DNA of 64,000 nucleotides, from NCBI GenBank assembly GCA_963575745.1, contig CAUYUJ010018636.1:62001-126000 (forward strand). Reading direction: 5' to 3'. Shown piece after piece: positions 31,501-41,830 of the stretch; within the stretch, counting starts at the first letter, position 1; each line of letters opens with the position of its first letter. The stretch is from Prorocentrum cordatum. Its lineage: Eukaryota; Sar; Dinophyceae; Prorocentrales; Prorocentraceae. The notes beneath the pieces are model-generated. The model was given only the letters and a program-made list of their open reading frames with translations. It was not told the origin of the DNA and did not search any database. Made by a program: the position numbers and the translations under genes.

Positions 31501-31654
31501 GTGTCCTCCATCCCCCTGCCGCGGAACGCACTCGTTTGTGACCCCCTCTTGGTGGGACCCCAGTCCTTCCAGAAGGCCGCCGCAAAAGAATCAGTCACCG
31601 CCTATTGTCGGGGGAGGCAAAGAGGGGGGTGATGACCAGGGGGGGGTGGATATC

Positions 31655-31795
31655 ATGGCGGGGGCCAGGATATTACCCGAGATTTCATGGCGTCTCTTCT
31701 TGTTTCACATGCCGCCGGCCATGATTTGCACCCCCCCTCTTGGACGCCCCCCTCTTGGCCGCTCCCGACTCTTGGGGGGCGGGGTTCTGAAGCCG
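31655..31795 (+). repeat. Dispersed repeat family D, copy 1
   Basis: Shares GAGATTTCATGGCGTCTCTT, CATGCCGCCGGCCATGATT and TGCACCCCCCCTCTTGGAC with the intronic copy at 43195-43335. Confidence 0.65.
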
Positions 31796-32414
31796 AGCAT
31801 TTTCTTTAGGTGGAGGGCAACGTGTGCAATCTGAAATGCCGTCTCGATTGATCTTCGAGGCTCGGATCGCAAAAGATGAATCACAAGACGGACTGTCTTT
31901 CGAGGTGCAGAAGCCCATATGTCACCAGTTTGGAGCATATACTTATCCCTATGTTTGACATCACCTCACCTCGATGCCGATCTTAAGGATTCCCTCGGTT
32001 TCTGAGGGCCTATCCCTAAGATTGTCCTCACTTTGGCTGGTGAATATGGATGTCGCTCTCAGCTCTCCACCCTAAGAGCATGCTCAGCGAAGACCCTTCG
32101 CGGCCATCGACGTGCGGCTGACGCGCCCCGAAGGATCTCCACGGCCAGTTCGTCGGCTGGCTCGTGCGCGCCCTCCGGTGCGCGTCGGACAGCCACGAGG
32201 CCTGTTATCGGGCCGGGCGAAAGGGGGGGACTAGGAAAGGGGGGGTTGCGAAATTTGCTGCATGCAGCTGGTTTCGGACTCACCGAGGGGCCCAGTCCTC
32301 GATACGTAGCCGCCTCCGGCGCCGGGAGGCGCTGGGAAAATCAGCTACGTGAGCTGATTCTCCAACCCCCCCTTTGCTATTCCCCCCTTTCGCCTGACCC
32401 GACTTTAGCCTGGA
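31796..32414. other. Spacer with a weak coding patch
   Basis: Mostly non-coding. 32127-32225 has one frame reading KDLHGQFVGWLVRALRCASD and SHEACYRAG, which might be a short exon, but neither end nor family can be supported. Confidence 0.3.
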
Positions 32415-32583
32415 TCGCCAGAAAGAATCCCGAGCACCAGGAACGTACCGAAATTGGAGGGTTCTCACGTGTCGGGCCCTGGGAGGCGATGCTCGTTCGA
32501 CACATGTTCGGCACATTTTTCTGGGCGTTCGAAGTGATTTTTTGGGATGTGGTCCGTAAGTACAAAGGGAGTAACATAACATG
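32415..32583 (+). repeat. Dispersed repeat family F, copy 2
   Basis: AATCCCGAGCACCAGGAACG, ACGTGTCGGGCCCTGGGAG and TTTGGGATGTGGTCCG match 12625-12811 in order. It is followed directly by MITE-A copy 7. Confidence 0.6.
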
Positions 32584-32741
32584 AAGTCAGGCCTGTCCCT
32601 CTACAGGAGGAGTGTTCAGGAATACTCAAAAAGTATTCGGGGGACGACTTTTTGAATATTTTTGAGCATTCTGGGAATTTCTTTTTCGTATTTTTGATTT
32701 GTTGTCCGAAATCCGCCTGTAGGGGGACAGGCCCGACCCAA
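32582..32741 (+). mobile_element. MITE-A copy 7
   Basis: A 160-bp element from TGAAGTCAGGCC to CCCGACCCAA. The flanking 8-mers ACATAACA and TCGTAACA match at 6 of 8. Confidence 0.85.
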
Positions 32742-32763
32742 TCGTAACACAAGGCGTGGCCCC

Positions 32764-32857
32764 GCGTGGAGCAGCTCCTGGAGGCGAAGGCAGGGGCCGA
32801 GGGCAGGGAGGTGCTGAACAGGCTCCAGGAGCGGTGCCCGGGCGGCGCCGTGCAAAG
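32764..32857 (+). CDS. Coding-like patch, has a homologous second copy at 38985-39030
   Basis: The frame reads QLLEAKAGAEGREVLNRLQE, then RCPGGAV. The end of the patch is repeated at 38985-39030 as VLSRLQEQYLGGAL, with a GGA tract next to both, so these are duplicated sequences. In the second copy the homologous TGCAAAGG site is occupied by MITE-A copy 8. The family is unknown; it may be an exon of a repeated gene or an element piece. Confidence 0.35.
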
Positions 32858-32861
32858 GGGG

Positions 32862-32988
32862 AGGAGGAGGAGAAGGAGGAGGAGGACGAGGAGGAGGAGG
32901 AGGAAGAGGAGGAGGAGGAGGAGGGAGGAGGAGGAGGAGGAGGAAGAGGAGGAGGAGGAGGAGGAGGAGGAGGAGGAGGAGGAGGAGG
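32862..32988. repeat. GGA purine tract
   Basis: About 125 bp of imperfect GGA repeat ending directly at the spliced-leader-like sequence. Confidence 0.95.
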
Positions 32989-33010
32989 ACCGTAACCATT
33001 TTGGCTCATG
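32989..33010 (+). other. Relict dinoflagellate spliced leader
   Basis: ACCGTAACCATTTTGGCTCA followed by TG agrees with the known 22-nt dinoflagellate spliced leader at 20 of 22 positions (first base variable; the differences are G to A at position 7 and A to T at position 21). Trans-spliced leaders are added to mRNA, so a genomic copy upstream of an intronless ORF points to reverse transcription of a mature mRNA and reintegration. The match was read by eye against the leader as remembered. Confidence 0.8.
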
Positions 33011-33050
33011 CCGCTCCGCAGCGAGCGAAAACCCCTTTGTTCAAGCCGGC

Positions 33051-34196
33051 ATGGTGATGGTTCCCTCGGCCCGAGGGTTTGGTGGCGAGCGTTGCGTTGT
33101 TGATGCTGAAGACTACGGGCAGGGTTGCCAGTCGGGCGATCCTAGGAGGAGTCGTGCGGCGCGTTCCGCCGCCGCGAGGAGAGCAAAGGAGAGCGCGGAT
33201 GCTGCAATTCGGCGATTGAGCCGCCAGCTGGAGGAGGCGCATTCCCTAGTTGTGGCCCTGAACTCGGATATCCCCTCCATGATTTTCGGCGTGTCGATCT
33301 GCGAGGACTTGCATGCCGAGTTGCAGGCCAGGCTCAAGCTGAGTATTCCTGTGCTGGCGGCTGGCCTTTCGGGATCGAAGGTGTCGGGAGTGGCGAGGGC
33401 TCGGCGTAACATCGCCTCGCACGACTTCGAAACGCCTGCCACGACCATCGAGAAGGCTTCGCAGTCCGAGCTGAACGCCATCCAGCGGCGGCCTGGGGGC
33501 CATAAGGATTTGCTGCATGCGGATGCGCACAGGGCGCCAGCAATCGCCCCCTTCCCCCACCCCTTCCCCGTGGACGCCGTCACGGAGGAGAGCGGGGAGG
33601 GCGAGATGGAGTTGGCGGCAGCCTTTCAGCCTGCTTCCCAGGCTCCTGGTACGCGGTGCACGCGTGGTGCGATCGTTTTCTCGTCTGTCGCCGTACCACC
33701 ACACGCTGAGCGCCGTGCTGGAGGGCCGCCACGTGGAACGGGGACTCCGCGGTTTCTGGCGAAACCGTTCGTGCTCCGAGCCGAAGCGGAGTGCGCTGTG
33801 CCGCTGAAGGGGCTCCACGAGCAGATGTGCATTCGGGCCCCTGCGGGGGTCCGCTGCCCGGCTGCTGGGGCCGCGGCGGCCGCGCGGGACATTCGGGCCC
33901 CTGCGGGGGATGACTGCCCTGCTGCTTGGGCCGAGGCGGCCGTGCGGGACGGCGAGATCGTGTACATCCACGAGCGTCTCGTGGAGATGGAGCAGTGGGC
34001 GGCCGCTGCGTGCTCATCCACAGGGCGCCCGTTTGTTCGGCGACAACAGCGGCTCGGCGACGCCAAGTTCAGTGGGGTCCCTGGATCGGGCCGCCGACCG
34101 ACGCTTCGTGCAAGCAGGAGTAGCCGTTGTCTCCTGCTGCGGGTGTTCGCCTCGTGTGTGTCGCCGTTGCTGCTGCAAGTGGGCATGGGAAGCTGA
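33051..34196 (+). CDS. Intronless ORF, 381 residues, behind a spliced-leader relict
   Basis: The first ATG in the long frame after the leader is at 33051; the frame ends with TGA at 34194-34196. It begins MVMVPSARGFGGERCVVDAE, then a helical basic stretch (ARRAKESADAAIRRLSRQL) and SIPVLAAGLSGSKVSGVARA. Near residues 260-310 a 20-residue unit (IRAPAGxxCPAAxAxAAxRD) occurs twice. DGEIVYIHERLVEMEQWAA follows. The last 40 residues look less like protein, so the true end may lie earlier with a small frame break. No family is recognised. Lack of introns fits a retroposed gene copy. Confidence 0.55.
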   Translation: MVMVPSARGFGGERCVVDAEDYGQGCQSGDPRRSRAARSAAARRAKESADAAIRRLSRQLEEAHSLVVALNSDIPSMIFGVSICEDLHAELQARLKLSIPVLAAGLSGSKVSGVARARRNIASHDFETPATTIEKASQSELNAIQRRPGGHKDLLHADAHRAPAIAPFPHPFPVDAVTEESGEGEMELAAAFQPASQAPGTRCTRGAIVFSSVAVPPHAERRAGGPPRGTGTPRFLAKPFVLRAEAECAVPLKGLHEQMCIRAPAGVRCPAAGAAAAARDIRAPAGDDCPAAWAEAAVRDGEIVYIHERLVEMEQWAAAACSSTGRPFVRRQQRLGDAKFSGVPGSGRRPTLRASRSSRCLLLRVFASCVSPLLLQVGMGS

Positions 34197-34734
34197 GTGA
34201 CTCTGTCAATGTATATGTTGTCGCAATCATATTGGTCTCCGTGGGCGACGTTTACCTTTGTATGTTGATTAATCAATGCTCCGCTGCAGTGTATTGTCTT
34301 TGTGATCGGTTGGACCTTTTATCATCCATTTCTTCGTGCCCTCACTTGCTGTGTCGATGAGACGTGCATTCTGCCGTGGACCCGCTTCTGAGTCTCCCGA
34401 GGTAGACCTGCCATGTGCCGCCACGCAGTGTAGTTCTTTCGTGGTACTCATTGAATGCCGCACTACGTATGTTGACCGTGTCTCCATACCTTCTCGCGCA
34501 TGTTGCCCACAATGCTTTAAGGAAGGCCAACCATAAAGTGTTGTGTGTTTGACTCTCTGTTTCAGAGGTAGACTTGCCACGGCAATCTTCTTATTTGTGA
34601 ACTCGTGGAGTGCCCTTGGCGCCTCGGGGCGCGCGACGACGACGATGAGGAGGAGGGGGAGAAGGAGGAGGGGGAGGAGGCACCATAATACAAGCGACCT
34701 GCCGACATCCTGCTGGGCGGCACCATAAGGATAA
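34197..34734 (+). other. Probable 3' untranslated part of the retrocopy
   Basis: AT-richer than the flanks. It contains GAGGTAGACCTGCCATG at 34398 and GAGGTAGACTTGCCACG at 34565, a short duplication, and a GGAGGAGGGGGAGAAGG tract. It ends in ATAAAAAAAGG at 34731-34741, which might be the remains of a poly(A) tail. A target duplication around 32989/34741 was not found. Confidence 0.35.
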
Positions 34735-36525
34735 AAAAAGGTCAACGACGTCGACCAATTACCTGAGCAAGACGCCCACAAACCAAGACAGCACCTCATC
34801 GAAGGCGAGGATAACTACAGCCCGCGCGATTTGCTTCGACACCTCCAGAAACTACGCAGTGCAGGGATTCAGCCCATCAGCTGGACCCAGAGCTTCTTCC
34901 CCGACTGGAAAACGGCCTTCCCAGAAGTTACACCACAACAGGTACAGCGACCAACATGCACGATTCCACAGTGGACCACCCCCAGGCAGAGCCCCTCTAC
35001 AAACCACAACGACACCGACCGACCGATACTTCCGCAACCCATGTACCCCGCCAAACTACAAACAAGGAGACGCTGCGACCCGACCCATCGCATTACGAGA
35101 TGCTGCCGCCAAGCTGGCAAGCCCACGCTGACGTAAACAGGGGCCTCGCCTACGACCACAACCTTGCAGACAGGCATCGCTCAGTGGAATTTCCCGGGCG
35201 ACGTCAACTACGATCCATGCTGCGCCCGGCAGCTAACCGACCAGAGCGTCGAGGCCTTCAGCACCAACAAGGACAGCTGCTTCTACCACAGCCTCAAGCC
35301 GATGCACCCCCCTTCCCTCAACGACCACCCCCCAATGCCAGAGCGCCCCGGCAAACGTGAGCAGGTCGACCAATCTATGACGCAAAACATCCACGACCTA
35401 CTCGACAGACAGGGCCCAATACTGACAGGAAGAAGAAGCACACGAATGGGTTGATCGAGCACATCTATGGTACAGCTTCCTCGCAGGCGGCACCTGCTCC
35501 CCCCACCTCAAGGTCAACCAGGCTCCAAGCCATTCCCCATCTTCGGCTACAACATGCTCGAGGTCGCACGCGCACTAGAGGGAGGCCCACGCCCTCCGCT
35601 CACAAGCCGCATCATCCATCGCATCAAGCAGCTGCGCATCCCCGCGCCAATACTTGCACCATGCGACGACCGCAGCACCTTCGAGCGCGATATGCACATC
35701 GAGATATCACCGACGCGAGAGCCGGCCCCACAGGGAGCGACAATGCACAATAACGAAGCTACAAACCTGACCGATGAAAACACAACAGCCCACCAATCGA
35801 ACAACGAAACACCTACGAGTAGTGGCGACGCAACCACTAGCACGACGCCGGCAACCACGCCCCCACAAACGACCCCAAACCAAGAGCGCCAGCCAATCTT
35901 TCATGGCGGGCCTATCTCAGCAGCGAAGCCAGCGATATACAAAGCCCCGCCTACCCCGCCGACAGCCAGAGAAAACATCGCAGAACAGCCCACTCAAATG
36001 AGTGACTACGAAGGCAAGACCACGCAGCAGGAGCAATATTCAGGGGAGCGACACATACTACCGAACCAAGCAGCTCCGACCCGACTTCCAGCGACAGCAC
36101 ACCAGAAGCAAATGACAACCAACCACCTGCCGCTGAGGTCGAACCACAGAAGCTCACTGGATGGCCCCCCAGCGCGACGATCACACACGAGAAGGTCAAT
36201 CCCGACACGATCACCTTCCCGACGAGAGAAACCACGCGCCACTCGTCCCACATCAAGCTGGAGGACTCCATCGCGCGCGGCACCATCACGGCGAACGATG
36301 GCGACGAGGTCGCAATCCTCAGCATTCTTTATTAGCAACAACGACCTATGTACACGGGGCACCTTCACTCAGACCAATAACATGCAGAGCATCGAACAAG
36401 GTCTGATATCATTTACCATCACCGAGTACCGCTCCCAACGCAACGACACCCAGGATAAGCTCCACACCCCCGCCGCGACGGCAGGGGAAAAACGCGTCAG
36501 CCACAGCCGGGCCCTCGACATCTAG
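34735..36525 (+). pseudogene. Unrecognised AC-rich coding region in several frames
   Basis: Codon composition is rich in AAC, ACC and CAA, unlike the GC-rich surroundings. Sense moves between frames: VNDVDQLPEQDAHKPRQHLI, EGEDNYSPRDLLRHLQKLRS and WTQSFFPDWKTAFPEV (34738-34940); IAQWNFPGDVNYDPCCARQL, TDQSVEAFSTNKDSCFYHSL and QNIHDLLDRQGPILTG (35170-35435); HEWVDRAHLWYSFLAGGTC just after; FGYNMLEVARALEGGPRPPL and RIIHRIKQLRIPAPILAPCD to about 35720; and ITHEKVNPDTITFPTRET with GTITANDGDEVAILSIL (36165-36335). At least four frame breaks are needed. It may be a decayed element protein or a gene with short introns. Confidence 0.45.
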
Positions 36526-38300
36526 GAGGAGATCACCGCGGCAAAAACTCGCGCCCAAGTTCATCCGCCTAGGCCCCTAAACGACGGCGGTTGCCATTCT
36601 CGCCGTAACCCGCGCAGGCCTGGGCGGCCGAACGAGGTGCCCGCGCGCCCGACGCCGTCGCAGCCAAACGCCACGCCCTTCCAACCTCCGACCTTCGCTC
36701 CAACCGACCTGTCCTGCTCACGCCCTGACTTGCTGCGCAACTCGCGCGCTGACCCCCTCCGAGCGAACCGGGGCCATCTCACCTGGACGCCGCTGCGCCG
36801 AGGCCACTCGTCAGGGGCGGACCGACCTTGCAGCGGCTGACCGTGCCCTCCCTTTATCTCCGTGCGCACCTTGCGCTCGCCTTCCTCATATGCGGCAGCG
36901 CGCGGACATATGGCAACAATACTTGGGGCGCCGCGGCGCTCCAACTGCGCCGCCTACATCAATCTCGAGATCTGCGCCCGCCCCCCTCCCCCAACCATCA
37001 CCACCTCCGTGGTCATCGCGCCGTGCCCTGCTGACCTTCACCCCCCCCCTCTTGTGGTCGGGGCGGTTGGTTCGGAGATCGCGGGGGGGGGGGGGGGGGG
37101 GGGGGGGGGCGTTCTGCGGCGCGCTATTTTCCACCCGGCCTCCAGATCGCACTGACATATCTACTAGTACATATTCTGTTCATTTGTTATGTCTCCAGTC
37201 CGTCGCAATGCCATGTCTGCCTGCGATTATTCTCTCAATTGTTCAGTCCAGCGCAGCCTTGAACTTTTACAGGAGGGTCGACTGGTCATCCCCCCACTCC
37301 AAAAGAGCGACCCTACTGCTAGGGCCTCCAAGCGAGCTTGCCACTGCGGCCCTCTGCCTCCGCCCAAAGCGCATGCGAGCCGCAGCTTCCCAGTCGACCC
37401 CTTGGCACCAGGACCTCAACCTCCTTTTTCATGATCATCTCTCATGCTTCCCTACCCTCATGTCCTGGTGCCGTCGCCCTTCGCGTTTGCTCGACCTCGC
37501 GCCCCGCAACCGCAGCCGCCGCTGTTCCCCGACCGTCGCTGTGGCCGCGGTTGCCCCACCTCCCCTTTCTGTACGATCCCTCCTTACCTCCGCCACGACG
37601 ACGCGCGCGGCACGAATGCCGCCCCTAGATTCGCGTCTTTGCTTCGAACCCGCGCGCCCACCTGCCCGCCCACCTCCGCCGCCCCCCTGCCCCTCTCCTT
37701 CTACTTTTTTCTTGAGCTGCAGCAGCAGCGGGACATTCCTTCTTTCGCCCGCCCCGCGTCGCAGCGACCCAGCCATCTCAAGGGCCCGGAGGCGAACCCC
37801 TTTCTCTCTCCTTCTCTCTCCCGTTCCCCTTCTCTCTCTTCGCCTCGTTCTCCCGCATCCGCCTCTTGGGGCTTACCTTGTCGCCCTTGGGTCGTTTTGG
37901 CCATCCGCCGGTATGATTCTACATCAGGCGCCTCCCACTTCCCCCACCTCATTGTTTGTGGTCGGTCGTTCTCTACCGTACTCTCCCCTTTTCCCCAATG
38001 GGCCCCCATTTCCCGCCCTGGTGTTTGCTGGGTGGGATGGGTTGGACAGGTTTGCATGGCGACAAACATGTTGACCGCCACCAGCAGCAGCAGCAGCGGG
38101 ATGAGGAGGAGGAGGGAAACAACCAGTGGAAACCCAACAATCATCGGCGATGTTGGAATTAACCGTCCGTCCACACTCTTTCATCCCAAGCCCCCATACA
38201 ACGGTTCATTTCCATCGAGGGATCTGCCTCGCTGGAAGACAACAGTTTGAAGATCCTGAAACGCGCCCAAATATTGTTCTCTGGATTCAACGCCACGTTA
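36526..38300. other. No gene recognised; contains a long G run
   Basis: GC- and pyrimidine-rich. A G run of about 27 bases lies at 37083-37109. Long Pro/Ser/Arg frames on both strands at 37200-38170 are composition. TCTC-rich stretches occur at 37800-37850. Confidence 0.4.
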
Positions 38301-38454
38301 TTGCGTCTTGACCATCCAGAACCGTGCCGCAACGCCATCTTTGGGATTTCAGCACAGCGAATGAACAGAACTGCTGCGCCCGCATAGTCTGAAAATTATC
38401 CAAAACACGAGTTGTGGTGCGCTGATCACGGGAACCCGTGCAACTTTCGCAACT

Positions 38455-38790
38455 GTTTAAAACGAATGTGCGCGGCGCTATGGCGAGAGCCATATTTTGA
38501 AAACGACCCGCCCTCAATCCATGAAGCTCTTGCAAATTTATAAAACGAATACGCGCGGCGCTGAAACGACAGCCGCGTTTTGAAAAAGGGGCCGCCCTTC
38601 AATCCGTGAAACTCTTGCAGTTTTTAAAGACGAATGAGCGGAGCGCTAAGGCGAGAGCCACATTTTGAAAACCACCCGCCCTCAATCCGTGAAACGATTT
38701 GCGATGTTGTAAGACGAGCGCGCGCGGCGCTAAGGCGACAGCCACATTCTGGAAGCGACCCGCCCTTCATTTGTGAAACTTCGAAGCTTC
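38455..38790. repeat. 84-85-bp tandem array, about four copies
   Basis: GCGCGGCGCTA-GGCGA-AGCC recurs at 38468, 38552, 38637 and 38721, each followed by CATTTTGAAAACGACCCGCC or a variant and CAATCCGTGAAACTCTTGC. A single inverted unit lies at 47336-47412. Confidence 0.9.
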
Positions 38791-38884
38791 AGAAGCGCAA
38801 GTGGTGAGAAAGTCTCAGTCAAAACGCCTGGCCCGCCCTAAAAACTGACGTCGGGGTGCGACAGGGAGGGGTTATCTAGAAGGA

Positions 38885-38988
38885 GAAGGAATGGAGGAGG
38901 AGGAGGAGGAGAAGGAGGAGGATGACGAGGAGGAGGAGGAGGAGGAGCAGGAGGAGGAGGAGGAGGAGGAGGAGGAGGAGGGGGGTCT
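38885..38988. repeat. GGA purine tract
   Basis: About 100 bp of imperfect GGA repeat beside a coding-like patch (VLSRLQEQYLGGAL) that is the homologue of 32764-32857. Confidence 0.9.
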
Positions 38989-39032
38989 TGAGCAGGCTCC
39001 AGGAACAGTACCTGGGCGGCGCACTGCATTGG

Positions 39033-39191
39033 TTAGGTCGGGCCTGTCCCTCTACAGGTGTGATCTTCAAAATTAGTCAACAAATAGTCTGGGGGCGATG
39101 TTTTGACAATTTTGGAGCATTTTTTCATTTGTTTCATACTATTTCCATTTTTCGTCCAAAATCCGCCTGTAGGGGGACACGCCCGACCTAA
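39033..39191 (+). mobile_element. MITE-A copy 8
   Basis: A 159-bp element from TTAGGTCGGGCC to CCCGACCTAA, closest to the family consensus. The flanking 8-mers TGCATTGG and AGCAAAGG are both one or two changes from TGCAAAGG, the uninterrupted site in the homologous sequence at 32851-32858. Confidence 0.95.
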
Positions 39192-39279
39192 AGCAAAGGG
39201 GAGGGCGCGAGGGGGAGATTCGGATGCAGCTCCTGGGAGGTCAAGGTCTGTCTCTGCCCCGGTCCGACGTTCCGCTTAT

Positions 39280-39390
39280 GATGGGCCTGTTTTCCACCAC
39301 CATCACCACCATAAGCTGGAGGAGGACGAGGAGGAGGAGGGCCCCATCCCCCTCCAACTTATGGTGGTTGTGGTGGAAAACAGGCCCATC
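39280..39390. mobile_element. Foldback element with 33-36-bp arms
   Basis: The left arm begins GATGGGCCTGTTTTCCACCA and the right arm, read in reverse complement, begins identically; the arms differ by one 3-bp CACCAT-type step. The loop is a short GAGGAC tract. GCTTAT precedes and GCTTAC follows the element, a likely 6-bp target duplication. Confidence 0.7.
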
Positions 39391-39609
39391 AGCTTACTCC
39401 GGCGCAGTCTGGCTGGGTCCCGCGTAATCCGGCCTATTCCCGCTTGGTCCGCGGCCTAATCCGACGTAGCAGCCCCCAAATGAGGCTCAGTTCTCCTTGA
39501 GCCTTCCGACGGGGACCTCCCAGTAGTTGCCTCCTAAGGGAGAGTCGCCTTCTGGGAAGCCACCAGGGGTCCGAGCGCCGTGAAGAAACATGGCGGACGG
39601 GGATGGCGC

Positions 39610-39820
39610 GAGGTCGTGGGCCCTGGAAATGACAGGGCCGTTTTTTTGGGCCGCTTCCGTCTTGCCGTTTTTGTCACCGGTTCCGACGCCGTTTTTTTTT
39701 GCCGGTTCTGTCACCGTTTTTGTTGCTGGTTCCAGCTCTGGTTCCAATCCTCGAGCAATTTTTCTGCCGTTTTTGATCGCCGTTTTTTGCGCCGTTGCCA
39801 TTTTCAAGAGACGTTGTCGG
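39610..39820 (+). repeat. Dispersed repeat family J, copy 1
   Basis: Built of degenerate units of about 20-30 bp containing TTGCCGGTTCCGTC or variants. Shared with 47575-47755, including CTCTGGTTCCAATCC / TTGGCTCCAATCCAGGAG and TTTTTGCCGTTTCCATTTT-like ends. Confidence 0.6.
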
Positions 39821-40290
39821 AAAGGGTGGAAAACACTGTCATGCCGTTTCGAGCGCCGTGGAAACAAACGGCGGCCAGATCGGGCAGTGTGCGGTTTTTG
39901 GGACCCTTTCTGGGCCGGGGGACCGTCGAGCAACTGCGAAGGATGAACAGCCGGTCCCGAGGCTTGGGTCGAGGCGTCTGGGGACCCACGCAACAAAGAC
40001 ACGGCGTTGGGCTCGCATGAATTTCTCCACATCCTAGTTGAGGTTCCTGTTTTCTCTGGACCCCCCGCGCAGCCCTGACACTTCACACACGTACACCTCC
40101 TCACACCCCCCCCCCCTCTTTCACACCAAGCACCACAATCACACCGCTTTTCATCATTACCATCGTAATCCCTCCATGATCATCGGCCATCATCATCTCA
40201 CTTCCGCTCGGTTGCACACTCACACATTCCCACTCGTCTTGAGGACCTCTCGAGCGGGAGCCTCGTGTCTGAGTGAATTGTGAGGAAGTC

Positions 40291-40442
40291 TTAAGTCGAG
40301 CCTGTCACTCAGCAGGGGGAATATTAAAAAATAGTAAAAAAATAGTCTGGGGACTATTTTTAAATATTTGTTGACCATTTGAGAGTATTTTGGAGTATTT
40401 GTTTCGCTGGAAATCCCCTGTACGGGGACACGCCCGACTGAA
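40291..40442 (+). mobile_element. MITE-A copy 9
   Basis: A 152-bp element from TTAAGTCGAGCC to CCCGACTGAA, flanked by a perfect 8-bp duplication AGGAAGTC (40283-40290 and 40443-40450). Confidence 0.95.
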
Positions 40443-40450
40443 AGGAAGTC

Positions 40451-41134
40451 TCGAGCGGGATCCCCCTCCCTGTAGTGCCGTACTAATCCGAGCGGGGACA
40501 GGAGGAGAACAGGAGGAGTTTGCCCCAGATGGCCCCAGGAGGCTTCGGGAGCCCCAAGGTGCCCAAAGCTGCCCCAGGAGGAGGCTGCTCAAGATGGACA
40601 CAGGGGGATGCATGAGGAGGAGGAAGATGAGGAGGAGGAGGACCAGGAGGCAGAAAGAGGAGGAGCATGAGGATTAGGATTGTTGAGCATCGTTCAGCGA
40701 ACCAGGACACATTAGATGCTTGAAGTCTTGAAGTGATCTCAATAGTCTGGACATCCATTGCTTTGGATTCGGAGGAGGATTCACGAAGAAAAGGAGGAGG
40801 ACGACGCAGGGGCGCGGGCAAAAGCAGAAGGAGAAGGCAGGAAGGGGTAGGAGAAAAATATATTTCCGAGCGAGCTAAACATATCATTATGCGGGATTCT
40901 ACCACCGCAGTAATTTGAGAAGCCTTCTTAGAAGCCCAAGAGCCTTTCTCTCGTAAGACCAGAGGCACGAAAGACTCGAGTTCGCCAGAATTCGGTTTTG
41001 CCATCGGTTTTGGAATGTCCCGGAGTTTTGACTCGGGTTCTCGTCACATGTCTCGCGTCAGATTTCAAGCTTGGCCCCATGTGTTTTCCTGACGGCCCCA
41101 GCAGGCAAACCCGAGTCCCCAAGATCGAGGATGA
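40451..41134. other. No gene recognised
   Basis: GGA-rich patch at 40495-40675 and a segment at 41024-41125 related to 14267-14385. No coding signal was recognised. Confidence 0.4.
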
Positions 41135-41320
41135 AACGGCACAACACACAGACTTTCGACGCAAGGCGCGGAGTCCGCGGATCTGCGCCGGGACTCCCTG
41201 GCTGCGACTCCGGCGCCGTCCCTGGCGCGGTCCGCGCGCCCGGGGAGGGCGAGGTCCCGCGCGCCGGAGGTCCAGCGCGGATCTAAGAAGATCCGTGCAG
41301 ACCTCCGAGCGCGTCGGCTC
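41135..41320 (+). mobile_element. Introner-like family C, copy 4
   Basis: GGCACAACACACAGACTTTC at the left, GCGACTCCGGCGCCGTCCC hairpin centre, and GATCTAAGAAGATCCGTGCA with GACCTCCGAGCG at the right. Confidence 0.6.
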
Positions 41321-41482
41321 CTGCCGAGTTTCTCGGCTCCCCCTGCACAAGACTCGGGCCTCGCCCCCACCCGAGGAGAACGCCCCTCTCCTCCCCCCCT
41401 TCACCCCCCCCCCCCCACCTCCTACCCCCCTCCCCCCCCTGCCCCCCCCCCCCCTTCCTTTCGGAGGTTGATCGACCTCCTA

Positions 41483-41625
41483 CCCTGACGCGTCGATTGG
41501 CGAACTGGCCGTTTGCGCTTCGCGAGAGGGCGTCGCGGCCGTCATTCTTGCGGGTCCAGGCCCGTCGGTTTCGGTCCTAGGCCGTTTTCACTCCATGGAG
41601 GTTTACTGAAGGGAGGTTTGTCCAA
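41483..41625. mobile_element. Inverted-repeat element G, copy 2 (partial)
   Basis: GACGCGTCGATTGGCGAACT, GGCCGTCATTCTTGCGGG, GGCCGTTTTCACTCCATGGA and GGGAGGTTTGTCCAACGCCG follow the order of 9230-9365. A C-run of 58 bases with interruptions precedes it (41399-41457). Confidence 0.5.
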
Positions 41626-41678
41626 CGCCGATCCTCTCCAGGAGCCCCAGGATCCCCCCTTCGCCGCGCGCCGCCGAG

Positions 41679-41830
41679 GTGCGAGGTCGGGGATGAGGAC
41701 AAGGACGACCTGCACGCGCTCCTGGGCGAGCTGCTCCGCGCGGCGGATGGCCTCTTCGACTCGCTGGGGGCCAGGCGCGTCCACGGGGAGTGGCAGGCCA
41801 TCGAGGGCAACGGCGCCCCCAAACCCAACA
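41679..41830 (+). CDS. Exon-like coding patch, unrecognised
   Basis: After a GCCGAG acceptor one frame reads CEVGDEDKDDLHALLGELLR, AADGLFDSLGARRVHGEWQA and IEGNGAPKPN. It is acidic and helical, clearly more protein-like than the alternative frames, and is cut by MITE-A copy 10 at 41831. Being on the same strand and 1 kb upstream of the DUF3638-type exons, it may be an earlier exon of that gene, but no motif proves it. Confidence 0.4.
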
